From positions 62,001 to 126,000 of the forward strand of contig NZ_LXYI01000001.1 in the NCBI RefSeq assembly GCF_001650875.1: 64,000 nt of DNA, read 5' to 3'. Source of the stretch: Sulfitobacter sp. EhC04. Its GTDB lineage: Bacteria; Pseudomonadota; Alphaproteobacteria; Rhodobacterales; Rhodobacteraceae. Below the pieces are notes generated by a model that worked only from the letters and a program-made list of their open reading frames with translations, was not told where the DNA came from and searched no databases. Below, piece after piece: positions 1-8,850 of this stretch; the first letter of the stretch is position 1; the number at the start of each line of letters is the position of its first letter. The position numbers and the translations under genes were made by a program.

Positions 1-1641
1 ATCGAACGCGAAGCAATGGAATATGACGTGGTGATCGTGGGCGCGGGGCCTGCCGGTCTTTCCGCTGCGATCCGGCTGAAACAACTGGATGCCGACTGCA
101 ATGTCGTCGTGCTCGAAAAAGGCTCCGAAGTGGGCGCGCATATCCTGTCAGGTGCGGTGCTGGACCCTTGCGGGCTAGATGCGCTGATCCCCGACTGGAA
201 GGAAAAGGGCGCGCCTGTCACCGTGCCGGTCAAGGAAGACAACTTTTACATGCTGGGCGAGGCGGGCAAGCTGCGGGTGCCGAACCTGCCCATGCCGCCG
301 CTGATGAACAACCACGGCAATTACATCGTTTCCATGGGCAACGTCTGCCGCTGGATGGCAGAACAGGCCGAGGAACTGGGCGTCGAGGTGTTTCCGGGCA
401 TGGCCTGTTCCGAACTGGTGTTCGGTGACAATGGTGAGATCAAGGGCGTCGTCGCCGGGGAAATGGGCTTGGGTGCGGATGGCAAACCCGGCTCCAGCTA
501 TGAGCCTGGGATGGAACTGCACGGCAAATACGTGTTCCTGTCCGAAGGTGTGCGCGGCAGCCTGTCGAAACAGGTGATCGCCAAATACGGTCTGGACGAG
601 GGCAAGGAGCCGCAGAAATACGGCCTTGGCATGAAGGAAATCTGGGAGATCGACCCGGCCAAGCACCGCGAAGGCACTGTGACACACACGATGGGCTGGC
701 CGCTGGGCAAGAATGCGGGCGGCGGGTCTTTCATCTATCACCTTGATAACAATCAGGTCTATGTCGGGTTTGTTGTGCACCTGGGCTACAAGAACCCGCA
801 TGTGTTCCCCTACATGGAATTCCAGCGCTTCAAACATCACCCGATGATCAAGGAGTTGCTGGAAGGCGGCAAGCGGGTGGCCTATGGCGCGCGGGCGATC
901 ACCGAGGGCGGCTATCAGTCGATGCCCAAGATGGTGGCACCGGGCGTGGCGCTGCTGGGCTGTTCGGTCGGCATGGTCAACGTGCCGCGTATCAAGGGCA
1001 ACCACAACGCCATGCTGTCGGGCAAGGCGGCGGCGGAAGCGGCCTATGCGGCAATCTCGGCAGGCCGGTCCGGTGATGAGCTGACCGCCTACGAAGACGA
1101 CGTGCGCGGCGGTGCCATTGGTGCTGACCTCAAGAAGGTGCGTAACGTCAAACCGCTGTGGTCCAAGTATGGCCTGACCACATCCCTCGCCGTAGGCGGG
1201 TTCGACATGTGGTGCAACACGTTCGGCTTTTCACTGCTGGGTACGCTGAAGCACGGCAAATCTGACGCGGAAGCGACGGAAAAGGCGGCCAAGCACAAGC
1301 CCATCGACTATCCCAAGCCCGACGGGAAGCTCAGCTTTGACCGACTGACCAACGTGGCATTCTCCTTTACCAATCACGAGGAAAGCCAGCCTGCGCATCT
1401 GACTCTGAAAGACCCGGATGTCCCGGTCAAGGTCAACCTGCCCGAATACGCGGGGCCGTCGGCGCGGTATTGCCCGGCAGGGGTCTATGAATTCGTGGTG
1501 GAAGACGGCAAGGATCCGCGTTTCGTGATCAACTTCCAGAACTGCGTGCACTGCAAGACCTGTGACATCAAGGACCCCACGCAGAACATCGTCTGGACCA
1601 CGCCGCAGGGCGGCGACGGACCGAACTATCCCAACATGTGA
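1..1641 (+). CDS. Electron transfer flavoprotein-ubiquinone oxidoreductase (5' end cut by window)
   Basis: Inner-membrane flavo-iron-sulfur enzyme that passes electrons from reduced ETF (fatty-acid and amino-acid oxidation) to ubiquinone. Seen: an N-terminal FAD motif GAGPAG, and a C-terminal 4Fe-4S segment with YCPAG and CVHCKTC cysteines. The first Met lies at base 16, but the frame is open from base 1 (I-E-R-E-A before it), and family members, as I remember them, carry a few residues there. The true start is therefore probably just outside the window. The 546 visible residues are close to the usual length of about 550. A strong terminator follows the stop. Confidence 0.95.
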   Translation: MEREAMEYDVVIVGAGPAGLSAAIRLKQLDADCNVVVLEKGSEVGAHILSGAVLDPCGLDALIPDWKEKGAPVTVPVKEDNFYMLGEAGKLRVPNLPMPPLMNNHGNYIVSMGNVCRWMAEQAEELGVEVFPGMACSELVFGDNGEIKGVVAGEMGLGADGKPGSSYEPGMELHGKYVFLSEGVRGSLSKQVIAKYGLDEGKEPQKYGLGMKEIWEIDPAKHREGTVTHTMGWPLGKNAGGGSFIYHLDNNQVYVGFVVHLGYKNPHVFPYMEFQRFKHHPMIKELLEGGKRVAYGARAITEGGYQSMPKMVAPGVALLGCSVGMVNVPRIKGNHNAMLSGKAAAEAAYAAISAGRSGDELTAYEDDVRGGAIGADLKKVRNVKPLWSKYGLTTSLAVGGFDMWCNTFGFSLLGTLKHGKSDAEATEKAAKHKPIDYPKPDGKLSFDRLTNVAFSFTNHEESQPAHLTLKDPDVPVKVNLPEYAGPSARYCPAGVYEFVVEDGKDPRFVINFQNCVHCKTCDIKDPTQNIVWTTPQGGDGPNYPNM

Positions 1642-1662
1642 TTGGGCTGACATGTGATGGGG

Positions 1663-1690
1663 AAAAAGGCGGGGGCGACCCCGCCTTTTT
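1663..1690. terminator. Strong, symmetric rho-independent terminator
   Basis: A 12-bp perfect stem (1663-1674 with 1679-1690) has a GCGA loop, an A-tract on the left and a T-tract on the right. It lies just after the ETF-QO stop. The A/T tracts make it able to terminate in both directions. Confidence 0.9.
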
Positions 1691-1798
1691 CCTGTCCGCA
1701 ACGCCTTGCTCACAGGTGCGTCATGGAGGGGCTGTGCCATTGCGCTTGGCGCTGGACCTGATAGCCTTTGGGAAAACAGAATTAGAGGCCGTTGCAAA

Positions 1799-3514
1799 AT
1801 GATAAGACTAGTGCTGAGTGCTGTTGCCATGCTTGCGGCCAGCAGCGCCCTGACATCGCCGGTACAGGCGCAATCGGTGGCGGGTGCCTATCTGGCTGGG
1901 CGGCACGCCGCTGTCAGCAGCGATTACGCGGAGGCCGCGCGGTATTATACCGAGGCGCTGGCCCATGATCCGACAAATGCCGAGCTGATGGAAAGCGGGA
2001 CGCTGTCCTTGCTGTCTCTGGGCGATGTGGACAGGGCCTTGCCGCTGGCCCGCGCGCTAGAGGAAAAGAACCACCGCAGCCAGGTCGCCCGGCTTGTTCT
2101 GACCGCTGATATGGCCAAGAAGGGTGAATATGAAGCCCTGCTGGAACGGGGCGATGATGCGACCGGGATCGGCCCCTGGGTCGACGGGCTGGTCAAGGCC
2201 TGGGCGCATATGGGCGTGGGCGACGTGACCTCGGCCATGACAGCGTTCGATACGCTCAGTGAAGAACCGGGGATGCAGGGGCTTGTGATGTATCACAAGG
2301 CCCTCGCCCTGGCGAGCGTCGGCGATTACGAAAGTGCCGCAGAGATATTCGGCGAGGGCCTTGTCGGTTCTGCCGGTCAGACCCGCCGCGGTGTGATGGC
2401 CCATGCTGAAATCCTGGCGCAACTTGAGCGGCAGCAAGAGGCGCTGACGCTGATCCGGACCAGTTTTGGCACCGGGACCGACCCCGAACTCGACATGCTG
2501 ATTGCGGCGCTCGAAGCGGGCGATCCGGTGCCGTTCACCCATGTACCGGACCCGTTGGCCGGGATGGCGGAGGTGTTCTTTACCTTCGCGGCAGTCTTGA
2601 AAAACGAGAATACGGGCGATTATTATGTGCTGCTTTATTCGCGTGTCGCGCGATACCTGCGGCCCGATCACATGGATGCGCTGCTGCTGACCGCCGAACT
2701 GCTGGAGAACCTGGGCCAGTATCAACTAGCGATTGACGAATTCGCGGCGGTGCCCGCGGACAGCCCCACGTATCATGCCGCTGAACTTGGTCGCGCAGGT
2801 GCATTGCGCCGGTCCGGCAAGGAAGATCAGGCGATCGAAGTTCTGACCCAACTGGCGCGCAGTCACGGCGATCTGGCCGTGGTACATTCGACCCTGGGTG
2901 ACCTGCTGCGCGGGCGCGAAGACTGGGCCGGTGCGATTGCCGCCTATGACCGTGCCATCGAACGCGTGCCGGAAGACAACCGCATGCGCTGGGTGCTCTA
3001 TTATTCCCGTGGCATTGCCTATGAACGCTCTGGTGACATGGCGGCCTCGGAAATTGATTTCCGTGCCGCGCTGGCCGTCAATCCCGAACAACCGCAGGTG
3101 CTCAACTACCTCGGGTATTCGCTGGTCGAACAGCAGCGCAATCTGGACGAAGCGCTGGACATGATCGAGCGCGCTGTCGCGGCAAGCCCCGATTCCGGTT
3201 ACATCGTGGATTCGCTGGGCTGGGTTCTCTATCGGCTTGGCCGCTACGAAGAGGCGGTTGATCAGATGGAGCGCGCGGTGGAACTGTTGGCGGTCGATCC
3301 GGTGATCAACGATCACCTTGGCGATGTCTATTGGGCCGTAGGGCGCAAGCGTGAGGCAGAGTTCCAATGGCGCAGGGCGATTTCCTTTGTCGACCCGGAA
3401 GATACCGACGGCGAAGCGGACCCCGAAAGGATGCGCCGCAAGCTGGAGGTCGGTCTGGACGCGGTGCTGGATGAAGAAGGCGCCGAGCCGCTGAAAACCA
3501 GCAGCGATATCTGA
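1799..3514 (+). CDS. Secreted tetratricopeptide-repeat protein
   Basis: 571-residue TPR protein, probably periplasmic and a protein-protein interaction scaffold; its partner is unknown. The start at 1799 is chosen because it gives a Sec signal peptide of about 24 residues (positive n-region, hydrophobic core, V-Q-A cleavage site). An upstream Met at 1706 in the same frame would bury that signal. Helical TPR pairs with the A/Y/A pattern are clearest in the last 250 residues, for example around AIAAYDRAIERVP and ALDMIERAV. The stop is 7 bp before ispE, so the two are probably co-transcribed; this is the usual sort of neighbour, not evidence of a shared pathway. Confidence 0.85.
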   Translation: MIRLVLSAVAMLAASSALTSPVQAQSVAGAYLAGRHAAVSSDYAEAARYYTEALAHDPTNAELMESGTLSLLSLGDVDRALPLARALEEKNHRSQVARLVLTADMAKKGEYEALLERGDDATGIGPWVDGLVKAWAHMGVGDVTSAMTAFDTLSEEPGMQGLVMYHKALALASVGDYESAAEIFGEGLVGSAGQTRRGVMAHAEILAQLERQQEALTLIRTSFGTGTDPELDMLIAALEAGDPVPFTHVPDPLAGMAEVFFTFAAVLKNENTGDYYVLLYSRVARYLRPDHMDALLLTAELLENLGQYQLAIDEFAAVPADSPTYHAAELGRAGALRRSGKEDQAIEVLTQLARSHGDLAVVHSTLGDLLRGREDWAGAIAAYDRAIERVPEDNRMRWVLYYSRGIAYERSGDMAASEIDFRAALAVNPEQPQVLNYLGYSLVEQQRNLDEALDMIERAVAASPDSGYIVDSLGWVLYRLGRYEEAVDQMERAVELLAVDPVINDHLGDVYWAVGRKREAEFQWRRAISFVDPEDTDGEADPERMRRKLEVGLDAVLDEEGAEPLKTSSDI

Positions 3515-3521
3515 GCGGTCG

Positions 3522-4421
3522 ATGGCTGAAGTGCCGCTGCGCGTGCAGGTACGTGCGCCTGCGAAAATCAACCTGACCCTGCATGTCACCGGGCAACGGG
3601 CCGATGGGTATCACCTGCTGGATTCGCTCGTGGTCTTTGCCGATGTTGGTGACAGGCTGGAACTGACGACGGGCGCACCGCTTTCGCTGAACATCTCCGG
3701 CCCGGAAGGCGGCGGGTTGCATGCCCGTGGCGACAATCTGGTGCTGCGGGCGGCCGCCCTGCTACCGGATGCGCCGACCGGCACATTCAGACTGGAAAAG
3801 AACCTGCCGGTTTCCTCCGGTATCGGAGGCGGGTCCGCCGATGCCGCAGCGGCGGTGCGGGCCATGCTTGCCAGCCAGGCGGAGGACGCGGTTCCAACGG
3901 ACCTTGCGGACCACCTGCTGGCATTGGGCGCTGACATCCCGGTTTGCCTGTCAAGCAGCCCCAGCCGGATGCGCGGGGTCGGGGAGCACCTGGCACCTGT
4001 TCCGGACATGCCCGTACTGCACGCGGTTCTGGTGAACCCCCGTGTGGCCCTGTCCACACCGGCGGTGTTCAAGGCCTTGGAGAATAGGAAAAATCCGCCG
4101 ATGCAGGAACCGTTGCCGGCCTTTACCACTACCAATCACCTGATCGCCTGGCTGCGGGATCAGCGCAATGACCTGCAAGCGCCTGCTGTGTCGCTGGCAC
4201 CGGTGATTGATGATGTGCTGGACTCCCTCAGGGCCACTCAGGGCTGCCTGCTGGCGCGGATGTCGGGGTCGGGGGCCACCTGTTTCGGGCTGTTCGACAA
4301 TGCTGCACAAGCCAAATCGGCTGCCGCGTGGCTGGCGGACTTGCAGCCGGACTGGTGGGTGACCGCGACCCAGTTGGGCGACATGCAGGCCCTTTGTCAG
4401 CCCAGGGTCGAAACCCTTTGA
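3522..4421 (+). CDS. ispE: 4-diphosphocytidyl-2-C-methyl-D-erythritol kinase
   Basis: GHMP kinase of the non-mevalonate (MEP) isoprenoid pathway; it phosphorylates CDP-methylerythritol in the cytoplasm. Seen: an N-terminal substrate Lys in APAKINLTL, a glycine-rich ATP loop GIGGGSADAAA near residue 105, and the GADIP segment. At 299 residues it is slightly longer than the usual 280-290. It follows the TPR gene by 7 bp and ends flush against the stop of the convergent polyprenyl synthase, another isoprenoid enzyme. Confidence 0.95.
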   Translation: MAEVPLRVQVRAPAKINLTLHVTGQRADGYHLLDSLVVFADVGDRLELTTGAPLSLNISGPEGGGLHARGDNLVLRAAALLPDAPTGTFRLEKNLPVSSGIGGGSADAAAAVRAMLASQAEDAVPTDLADHLLALGADIPVCLSSSPSRMRGVGEHLAPVPDMPVLHAVLVNPRVALSTPAVFKALENRKNPPMQEPLPAFTTTNHLIAWLRDQRNDLQAPAVSLAPVIDDVLDSLRATQGCLLARMSGSGATCFGLFDNAAQAKSAAAWLADLQPDWWVTATQLGDMQALCQPRVETL

Positions 4422-5420
4422 TCAGCTGATCCTGCTGACCACGTAGTCCGCAAGATCGCTGAGCATGGATTTCACCGGATGGTCGGGCAGGGGGGCAAGC
4501 GCCGCCTGGGCCTTCTCCGCCCAGACCATGGCATCCTGTTGTGTCTCTGACAGAGCGTCATGGCGGTGCAAAAGGTCCAGCGCGGTCTCAAGATCGCCGT
4601 CTTCCTGGCGGCCTTTCTCTATTGTCCGCACCCAAAAGGCGCGTTCTTCGGCATCAGCCTTTGCCACGGCCTTGATCACCGGCAGGGTCAGCTTGCGCTC
4701 GCGGAAATCGTCGCCCACGTTCTTGCCCGTGGCATCTGCCTGACCGCGATAGTCCAGCAGGTCATCGACAATCTGAAAGGCAACGCCCAAAGCGTCGCCA
4801 TAGTCGAACAGCGCCCGCACGTGATCCTCGGGAGCATCGGCGATCACGCCGCCGACTTCCGTTGCGGCAGAGAACAGCGCGGCCGTCTTGCCCCGGACCA
4901 CTTGCAGATAAACACTTTCGTCGGTCGCGAGGTTCTGCGCGGCGGTCAATTGCAGCACTTCACCCTCCGCAATCGTGGCGGCGGCATTCGACAGGATCGT
5001 CATCACCCGCAATGACCCCGGTTCGGTCATCAACTGGAAGGACCGCGCGAACAGGTAATCACCCACCAGCACCGATGACTGATTGTCCCACAACAGGTTG
5101 GCCGTGGGCCGTCCGCGCCGCTGGGCACTTTCATCTACCACATCGTCATGCAGCAGGGTTGCGGTGTGGATGAACTCAACCGTGGCCGCGAGGTGTACAT
5201 GGTAAGGGCCGTCATAGCCACACATGCGGGCCGCCGCGAGGGTCAGCATGGGGCGCAGGCGCTTGCCGCCCGCTTCGACCAGATGTGCCGTGACCTCGGG
5301 GATGCGCGGCGCATGTTTCGACGCCATCCGCTCGCGGATCAGCGCACCGACGGCGGCCATGTCCTCGGTCAGATAGGCGGCCAGCCTGTCATGCGGTTTG
5401 GCCTTTGTCGCGATATTCAT
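4422..5420 (-). CDS. ispB: Polyprenyl (octa-/decaprenyl) diphosphate synthase
   Basis: Trans-isoprenyl diphosphate synthase that builds the ubiquinone side chain from IPP units. Both aspartate-rich motifs are present: DDVVD in LLHDDVVDE and DDLLD in QIVDDLLDYRG. The start at 5420 (MNIATKAKPHD) gives 332 residues, the family norm; the open frame runs another 108 codons upstream, but that stretch overlaps the divergent DUF2007 gene and looks non-coding. Chain length (C40 or C50) cannot be read from the sequence; Rhodobacteraceae usually make Q-10. Convergent with ispE, with no intergenic base. Confidence 0.9.
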   Translation of the reverse strand: MNIATKAKPHDRLAAYLTEDMAAVGALIRERMASKHAPRIPEVTAHLVEAGGKRLRPMLTLAAARMCGYDGPYHVHLAATVEFIHTATLLHDDVVDESAQRRGRPTANLLWDNQSSVLVGDYLFARSFQLMTEPGSLRVMTILSNAAATIAEGEVLQLTAAQNLATDESVYLQVVRGKTAALFSAATEVGGVIADAPEDHVRALFDYGDALGVAFQIVDDLLDYRGQADATGKNVGDDFRERKLTLPVIKAVAKADAEERAFWVRTIEKGRQEDGDLETALDLLHRHDALSETQQDAMVWAEKAQAALAPLPDHPVKSMLSDLADYVVSRIS

Positions 5421-5475
5421 GGCATGGCCCCACCCAAGGCTCGACAAACGGGCGCGCTTGGCCCAAATCAATCTG

Positions 5476-5691
5476 ATGAAGGAACTTTTGCGCAGCACCG
5501 ACATGACGATCATCGCCTTTGCCACGGCCCTTCTCAGGGGCGAGGATATAGCCTGCTTCGAGATGGACGTAAATATGAGCGTTCTGGAAGGTGGCATCGG
5601 AATTTTTCCGCGCCGCCTGATGGTGCACCCCGATGACCACGACGCCGCGTGCCGGGTGATGCGCGATAACGAGATTCCGCTGGGCCTGTGA
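5476..5691 (+). CDS. DUF2007-type small protein (putative signal-transducing)
   Basis: 71-residue soluble protein starting at MKELLRSTD. The fold hints (IIAFATALLRGEDIACFEMD, then a ribosome-friendly basic patch and HPDDHDAACRVM) match the DUF2007 family, whose role is unknown. Divergent from the polyprenyl synthase with 55 bp between starts. Its stop overlaps the GTG start of the next gene (GTGA), indicating translational coupling to the methyltransferase. An in-frame upstream Met at 5398 would run into the ispB coding region and is rejected. Confidence 0.75.
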   Translation: MKELLRSTDMTIIAFATALLRGEDIACFEMDVNMSVLEGGIGIFPRRLMVHPDDHDAACRVMRDNEIPLGL

Positions 5692-6440
5692 GCGGGGCCG
5701 AAGACAGCGAGTTGACCCATGACGCCTTTCTGGGCGGCAGGTTGCACCTGTGGCAGCCGCGACAGGGCTACCGGGCCGGGGTGGATGCGGTGCTGCTGGC
5801 CGCCTCTGTGCAGGCCACATCGGGCCAGCGCGTGCTGGAGTTGGGATGTGGCGTCGGCACTGCGATATTATGCCTGAATTCAAGGGTTTCCGGCCTGACG
5901 CTGGCGGGGGTCGAAGCCCATGCACCGATGGCGGAACTGGCCCGGCGCAACGGCGGCGATGCGCTGGAGGTGTTCACAGCCGACCTGGCCAAATTGCCGC
6001 AGGCCCTGCGCGCGCGCCAGTTCGATCATGTGCTGGCCAACCCGCCCTATTATGATCGCGCGGCCTCTGTCCGGTCGGACGATCCGGCGCGAGAGTCAGC
6101 CCACGGAGAGACCACACCGCTGGCCACATGGGTCAAGGTTGCGGCGAAACGTCTCGCCCCCAAGGGGCAGGCCCATTTCATTCACCGGGTGGAACGCCTG
6201 CCCGACCTGATCCGCGCTCTGCCGGATGACCTCGGCTCTGTCGAGGTGCTGCCGCTTGCCGCCCGATCGGGGCGTGCGCCTGACCGCGTCATTCTGCGCG
6301 CGCGCAAGAACGGGCGGGCGGCATTCCGCCTGCATCCAGCACTCGCACTGCATGCGGGCGCGCATCATGAAAGTGACGCAAAAGACTATGTTCCGGCGGT
6401 CGACGCCGTGCTCCGCACGGGCGCGGCGCTGACGTTTTAG
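5688..6440 (+). CDS. N6-adenine-type SAM methyltransferase (tRNA1(Val) TrmN6-like)
   Basis: 250-residue class I methyltransferase. Seen: the SAM-binding loop LELGCGVGTA near residue 48 and the amino-methylating signature NPPYY near residue 120, which together place it with the COG4123 (TrmN6/YfiC) group acting on adenine in tRNA. The start is GTG at 5688, overlapping the DUF2007 stop by 3 bp. The substrate is inferred from the family only. After the stop come 110 bp without a gene, then the DUF465 gene. Confidence 0.8.
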   Translation: MSGAEDSELTHDAFLGGRLHLWQPRQGYRAGVDAVLLAASVQATSGQRVLELGCGVGTAILCLNSRVSGLTLAGVEAHAPMAELARRNGGDALEVFTADLAKLPQALRARQFDHVLANPPYYDRAASVRSDDPARESAHGETTPLATWVKVAAKRLAPKGQAHFIHRVERLPDLIRALPDDLGSVEVLPLAARSGRAPDRVILRARKNGRAAFRLHPALALHAGAHHESDAKDYVPAVDAVLRTGAALTF

Positions 6441-6550
6441 GCCGCGTTAAGCAATCTTTTACTACTTTAGCGATTATGCTGCAGGACAGCGTGACAGATA
6501 GATCGTTCTGTGGTCCACTCTAAGGACTGTTTCATCATATGGAGGTTTAC

Positions 6551-6715
6551 ATGGCTTTTGACGCACATCTGGAGACTCTGAGAAGGAAACATCAGGCGAT
6601 GAGCGACGCGGTGGAGACGGCCCAACGCTCCCCTGGTATTGATGATCTGGAAGTTGCTACAATGAAAAAAGAAAAATTGCGCCTCAAGGAAGAAATCGCG
6701 CGCCTCTCGGCATAG
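6551..6715 (+). CDS. YdcH family (DUF465) small protein
   Basis: A 54-residue highly charged helical protein. Start ATG at 6551 is preceded by GGAGG at 6541-6545. The pattern H-L-E-x-L-R-R-K-H-x-A, then D-D-L-E-V-x-x-M-K-K-E-K-L-R-L-K-E-E-I is the two-helix hairpin of DUF465. Function unknown in the family. A second DUF465 gene lies at 54694-54918 in this window. The stop is 10 bp from the stop of the convergent DMT exporter. Confidence 0.85.
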   Translation: MAFDAHLETLRRKHQAMSDAVETAQRSPGIDDLEVATMKKEKLRLKEEIARLSA

Positions 6716-6725
6716 GTCCGCGGAC

Positions 6726-7592
6726 CTAACGCCTTTTCATGCTGGTGTAGGCGGCGATACCTGCGCCGCCAGTGATCAGCAAAGCCGCCCACAGCAATGT
6801 GAGACTGGGGGCGGCGACCCCGGCGACTACAAGCACCAATGTGGACAGCAGGGGTGCCGCGTAAGAGCTTGTTCCCAATAGCTGAATATCGCCGCGTTTC
6901 ACACCGATATCCCACACAAAGAATGCGAGCCCCACAGGGCCGAGGCCAAGGCCGAGAATCGCTGCCCAACCCATCGTGGTAGCGGGCAGAATCGTTTGCT
7001 CGAACATGAGGTGCAGGGGCAGCGACAGGCCCGCCGCCGCCAGGCAAAAGACAGTCACGGATACGGTCGGCGCATCGCCCACCAGCCGTGACAAAACCGA
7101 ATAGCCGGACCAGGTCACCGCACAAAGCAGGGCCAGCATGTAACCCGGCAGGTTGTCAGCCGAAAAACCCAGCCCGCCCCCCGCAATGATCAGGGCCGCG
7201 CCTGCAAATCCCAATGCCGCGCCCAGCATATGCCCGCCGCGCAGCCGCTCGCCCGGCAACAGCCCCGAGAAGATCACGATCAGGAGCGGCCAGAGATAGG
7301 CGATCAGCCCCGCCTCGGCCGCAGGTGCCAGGCGCAGGGCAGAGAAATAGAGCGCGTGATAGCCGAACAGCCCCAGTGTGCCAAAGACATAGACCCGCAG
7401 CGGCACGCGCTTCAATGACCCAAGCGCACCCGTCGCGCAGGCCCAGACCAACCCCAGCGTCCCGCCGATGGCAAAGCACAGTGTATTGAGCAGGAGTGGC
7501 GGTGTCGGTGCCGATCCGACAGTGAACAGCGCCAGCAACGCCCAAAGAAGCACCGCGATAAAGCCGATAGCGGTGGCGGTCTGTCGTGTCAT
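6726..7592 (-). CDS. EamA/DMT-superfamily transporter (YddG-like exporter)
   Basis: 288-residue inner-membrane protein with about ten hydrophobic segments in two EamA halves, such as residues 7-25, 33-51 and 63-81. It resembles the drug/metabolite exporters that include the aromatic amino acid exporter YddG; the substrate cannot be read from sequence. Its start overlaps the stop of the LysR gene by 4 bp (ATGA), so it is translated from the same mRNA and probably controlled by that regulator. Confidence 0.85.
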   Translation of the reverse strand: MTRQTATAIGFIAVLLWALLALFTVGSAPTPPLLLNTLCFAIGGTLGLVWACATGALGSLKRVPLRVYVFGTLGLFGYHALYFSALRLAPAAEAGLIAYLWPLLIVIFSGLLPGERLRGGHMLGAALGFAGAALIIAGGGLGFSADNLPGYMLALLCAVTWSGYSVLSRLVGDAPTVSVTVFCLAAAGLSLPLHLMFEQTILPATTMGWAAILGLGLGPVGLAFFVWDIGVKRGDIQLLGTSSYAAPLLSTLVLVVAGVAAPSLTLLWAALLITGGAGIAAYTSMKRR

Positions 7593-8530
7593 GTTCGCGA
7601 TGCCCTCTTCAGTATGGTCATCGCGTCGGCGATATGCGCGGTCTTGTCAATCTCTCGCAGCATCCAGTCGCGGAAGGCTGCGATCTGGGGGCGGTCCTCT
7701 GCCCCCATGGGGCAAATGAAGCTAAACCCTGCACCGGTCGGCAGGGCGGTCTGATAGGGTGCGATCAACCGGCCCTCTGCCAGATCCTTGATCACCAAGG
7801 CGCGACGCCCCAGCACAACGCCCATCCCTGCGAGGGCCGCGTCCACCGCGTGATCGGCCTGGGAAAACCTCGGGCCAGCCGGCTTGAGCGGGGGCACGCC
7901 CATCGCGACGGACCATGCGGCCCAGTCGGCAGGCGGGTCGAGGAAATCCATCGATTCATCGGTGATCAGCACCGCATTCCGCAGGTCAACAGGATCGGGA
8001 TAGCGGGCCGCCAGTTCGGGCACCATCACGGGCGTCACCCATTCATCTGCCAGCGGCAGGGCGTAAAGGTCGGGATAGGGGCCATGGCCAAAGCGCACCG
8101 CCACGTCCACGTCGTCGCGGGCAAAGTCCACCAGATGCAGGGAGGCCGAAAAACGCAGTTCGATTTCGGGATGTTCCTGCGCAAAATCGAAAAGGCGTGG
8201 GGCGAGCCATTTGGCGGTGAATGCGGGCCCAGCCGTCACTGTCAGCGACTGGCGGTCCTGCGTACGCTGGGCTGCACGCCATCCTCGGGTCAGAATTTCA
8301 AACCCGGTCCGGGCATCCGGGGCAAGCGCGCGCCCGGCGTCGGTCAGTTCGACCATGCGGTTCATGCGTCGGAACAGCGCGGTGCCAAGGTGCTCTTCCA
8401 GCGACTTGATCTGAAAACTCAACGCGGCGGGTGTCACGTTCAATTCCGCTGCTGCCCTGGCAAAGGACATGTGGCGTGCGGCAGCGTCAAAGGCGCGCAA
8501 GGCAGTCAGAGGGGGCAGGCGGCTTACCAT
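7589..8530 (-). CDS. LysR-family transcriptional regulator (GcvA-like)
   Basis: 313 residues. The N-terminal winged helix (about residues 5-65: PPLTALRAFDAAARHMSF, AAAELNVTPAALSFQIKSLE) is typical of the GcvA subgroup, followed by a LysR substrate-binding domain to residue 300. It heads a two-gene unit with the DMT exporter. A perfect inverted repeat lies only 5 bp upstream of its start, which suggests autoregulation. A microprotein gene is divergent from it. Confidence 0.9.
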   Translation of the reverse strand: MVSRLPPLTALRAFDAAARHMSFARAAAELNVTPAALSFQIKSLEEHLGTALFRRMNRMVELTDAGRALAPDARTGFEILTRGWRAAQRTQDRQSLTVTAGPAFTAKWLAPRLFDFAQEHPEIELRFSASLHLVDFARDDVDVAVRFGHGPYPDLYALPLADEWVTPVMVPELAARYPDPVDLRNAVLITDESMDFLDPPADWAAWSVAMGVPPLKPAGPRFSQADHAVDAALAGMGVVLGRRALVIKDLAEGRLIAPYQTALPTGAGFSFICPMGAEDRPQIAAFRDWMLREIDKTAHIADAMTILKRASRT

Positions 8531-8535
8531 ATTCA

Positions 8536-8552
8536 GTTAAGTATACCTTAAC
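8536..8552. promoter_or_regulatory. Probable LysR operator (inverted repeat)
   Basis: The sequence GTTAAG-TATAC-CTTAAC is a perfect 6-bp inverted repeat with a 5-bp spacer. Its core reads T-N11-A, the classic LysR box. It sits 5 bp upstream of the LysR start codon in the region shared with the divergent microprotein gene. Binding by the neighbouring LysR protein is inferred. Confidence 0.6.
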
Positions 8553-8647
8553 CGATGGGTTGAAAAGTCTCGTTTGTAAGTCGCGTTTCAAAGTCCCAAA
8601 TTGGCATCAGGTCAAGAACACTGAACCGACCGCAAAGGAATAAGCCG

Positions 8648-8764
8648 ATGATCGAAGCCACAACAAACGCCGCAACCCGCAACGCAATCTATAAAGCCCA
8701 TCGCGAGCGCGGGGCTGCCATTAACGCCTTTTGGGGCTGGTTGTTCCCCCGTTTCGCCCGCTGA
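8648..8764 (+). CDS. Uncharacterised 38-residue microprotein divergent from LysR
   Basis: ATG at 8648 is preceded by a good ribosome site (AAAGGAA at 8635-8641). The peptide has a polar Ala/Thr/Asn-rich start (MIEATTNAATRNA), a basic middle (YKAHRERG) and a Trp/Phe-rich, basic end (AFWGWLFPRFAR), so it is amphipathic and may associate with membrane or nucleic acid. I do not recognise a named family. Position opposite the LysR gene and its operator suggests it belongs to that regulon. Supporting signs are the RBS, the clean stop and the lack of any competing gene; homologues would decide. Confidence 0.55.
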   Translation: MIEATTNAATRNAIYKAHRERGAAINAFWGWLFPRFAR

Positions 8765-8798
8765 CGGCGGCGGTTCGGGCGCTCCCGGCTTGAACCAA

Positions 8799-8827
8799 CA
8801 AAAAAGGCCGGCTCGCATGAGCCGGCC
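8799..8827 (-). terminator. Terminator of phbB
   Basis: A 9-bp perfect stem (8806-8814 with 8819-8827) with loop GCAT. On the minus strand the hairpin is followed by a T-run (8799-8805), as expected for the phbB transcript. In the plus direction the downstream T-tract is poor, so it may end the microprotein mRNA only weakly. Confidence 0.8.
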
Positions 8828-8850
8828 CTTGGTTGTCGCAGGTCGCGCAA

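Noticed and set aside
175..1005. Long open frame on the minus strand opposite the ETF-QO gene
   Set aside because: It lies wholly inside the well-recognised gene; its protein has no family features and is a GC-driven mirror frame.
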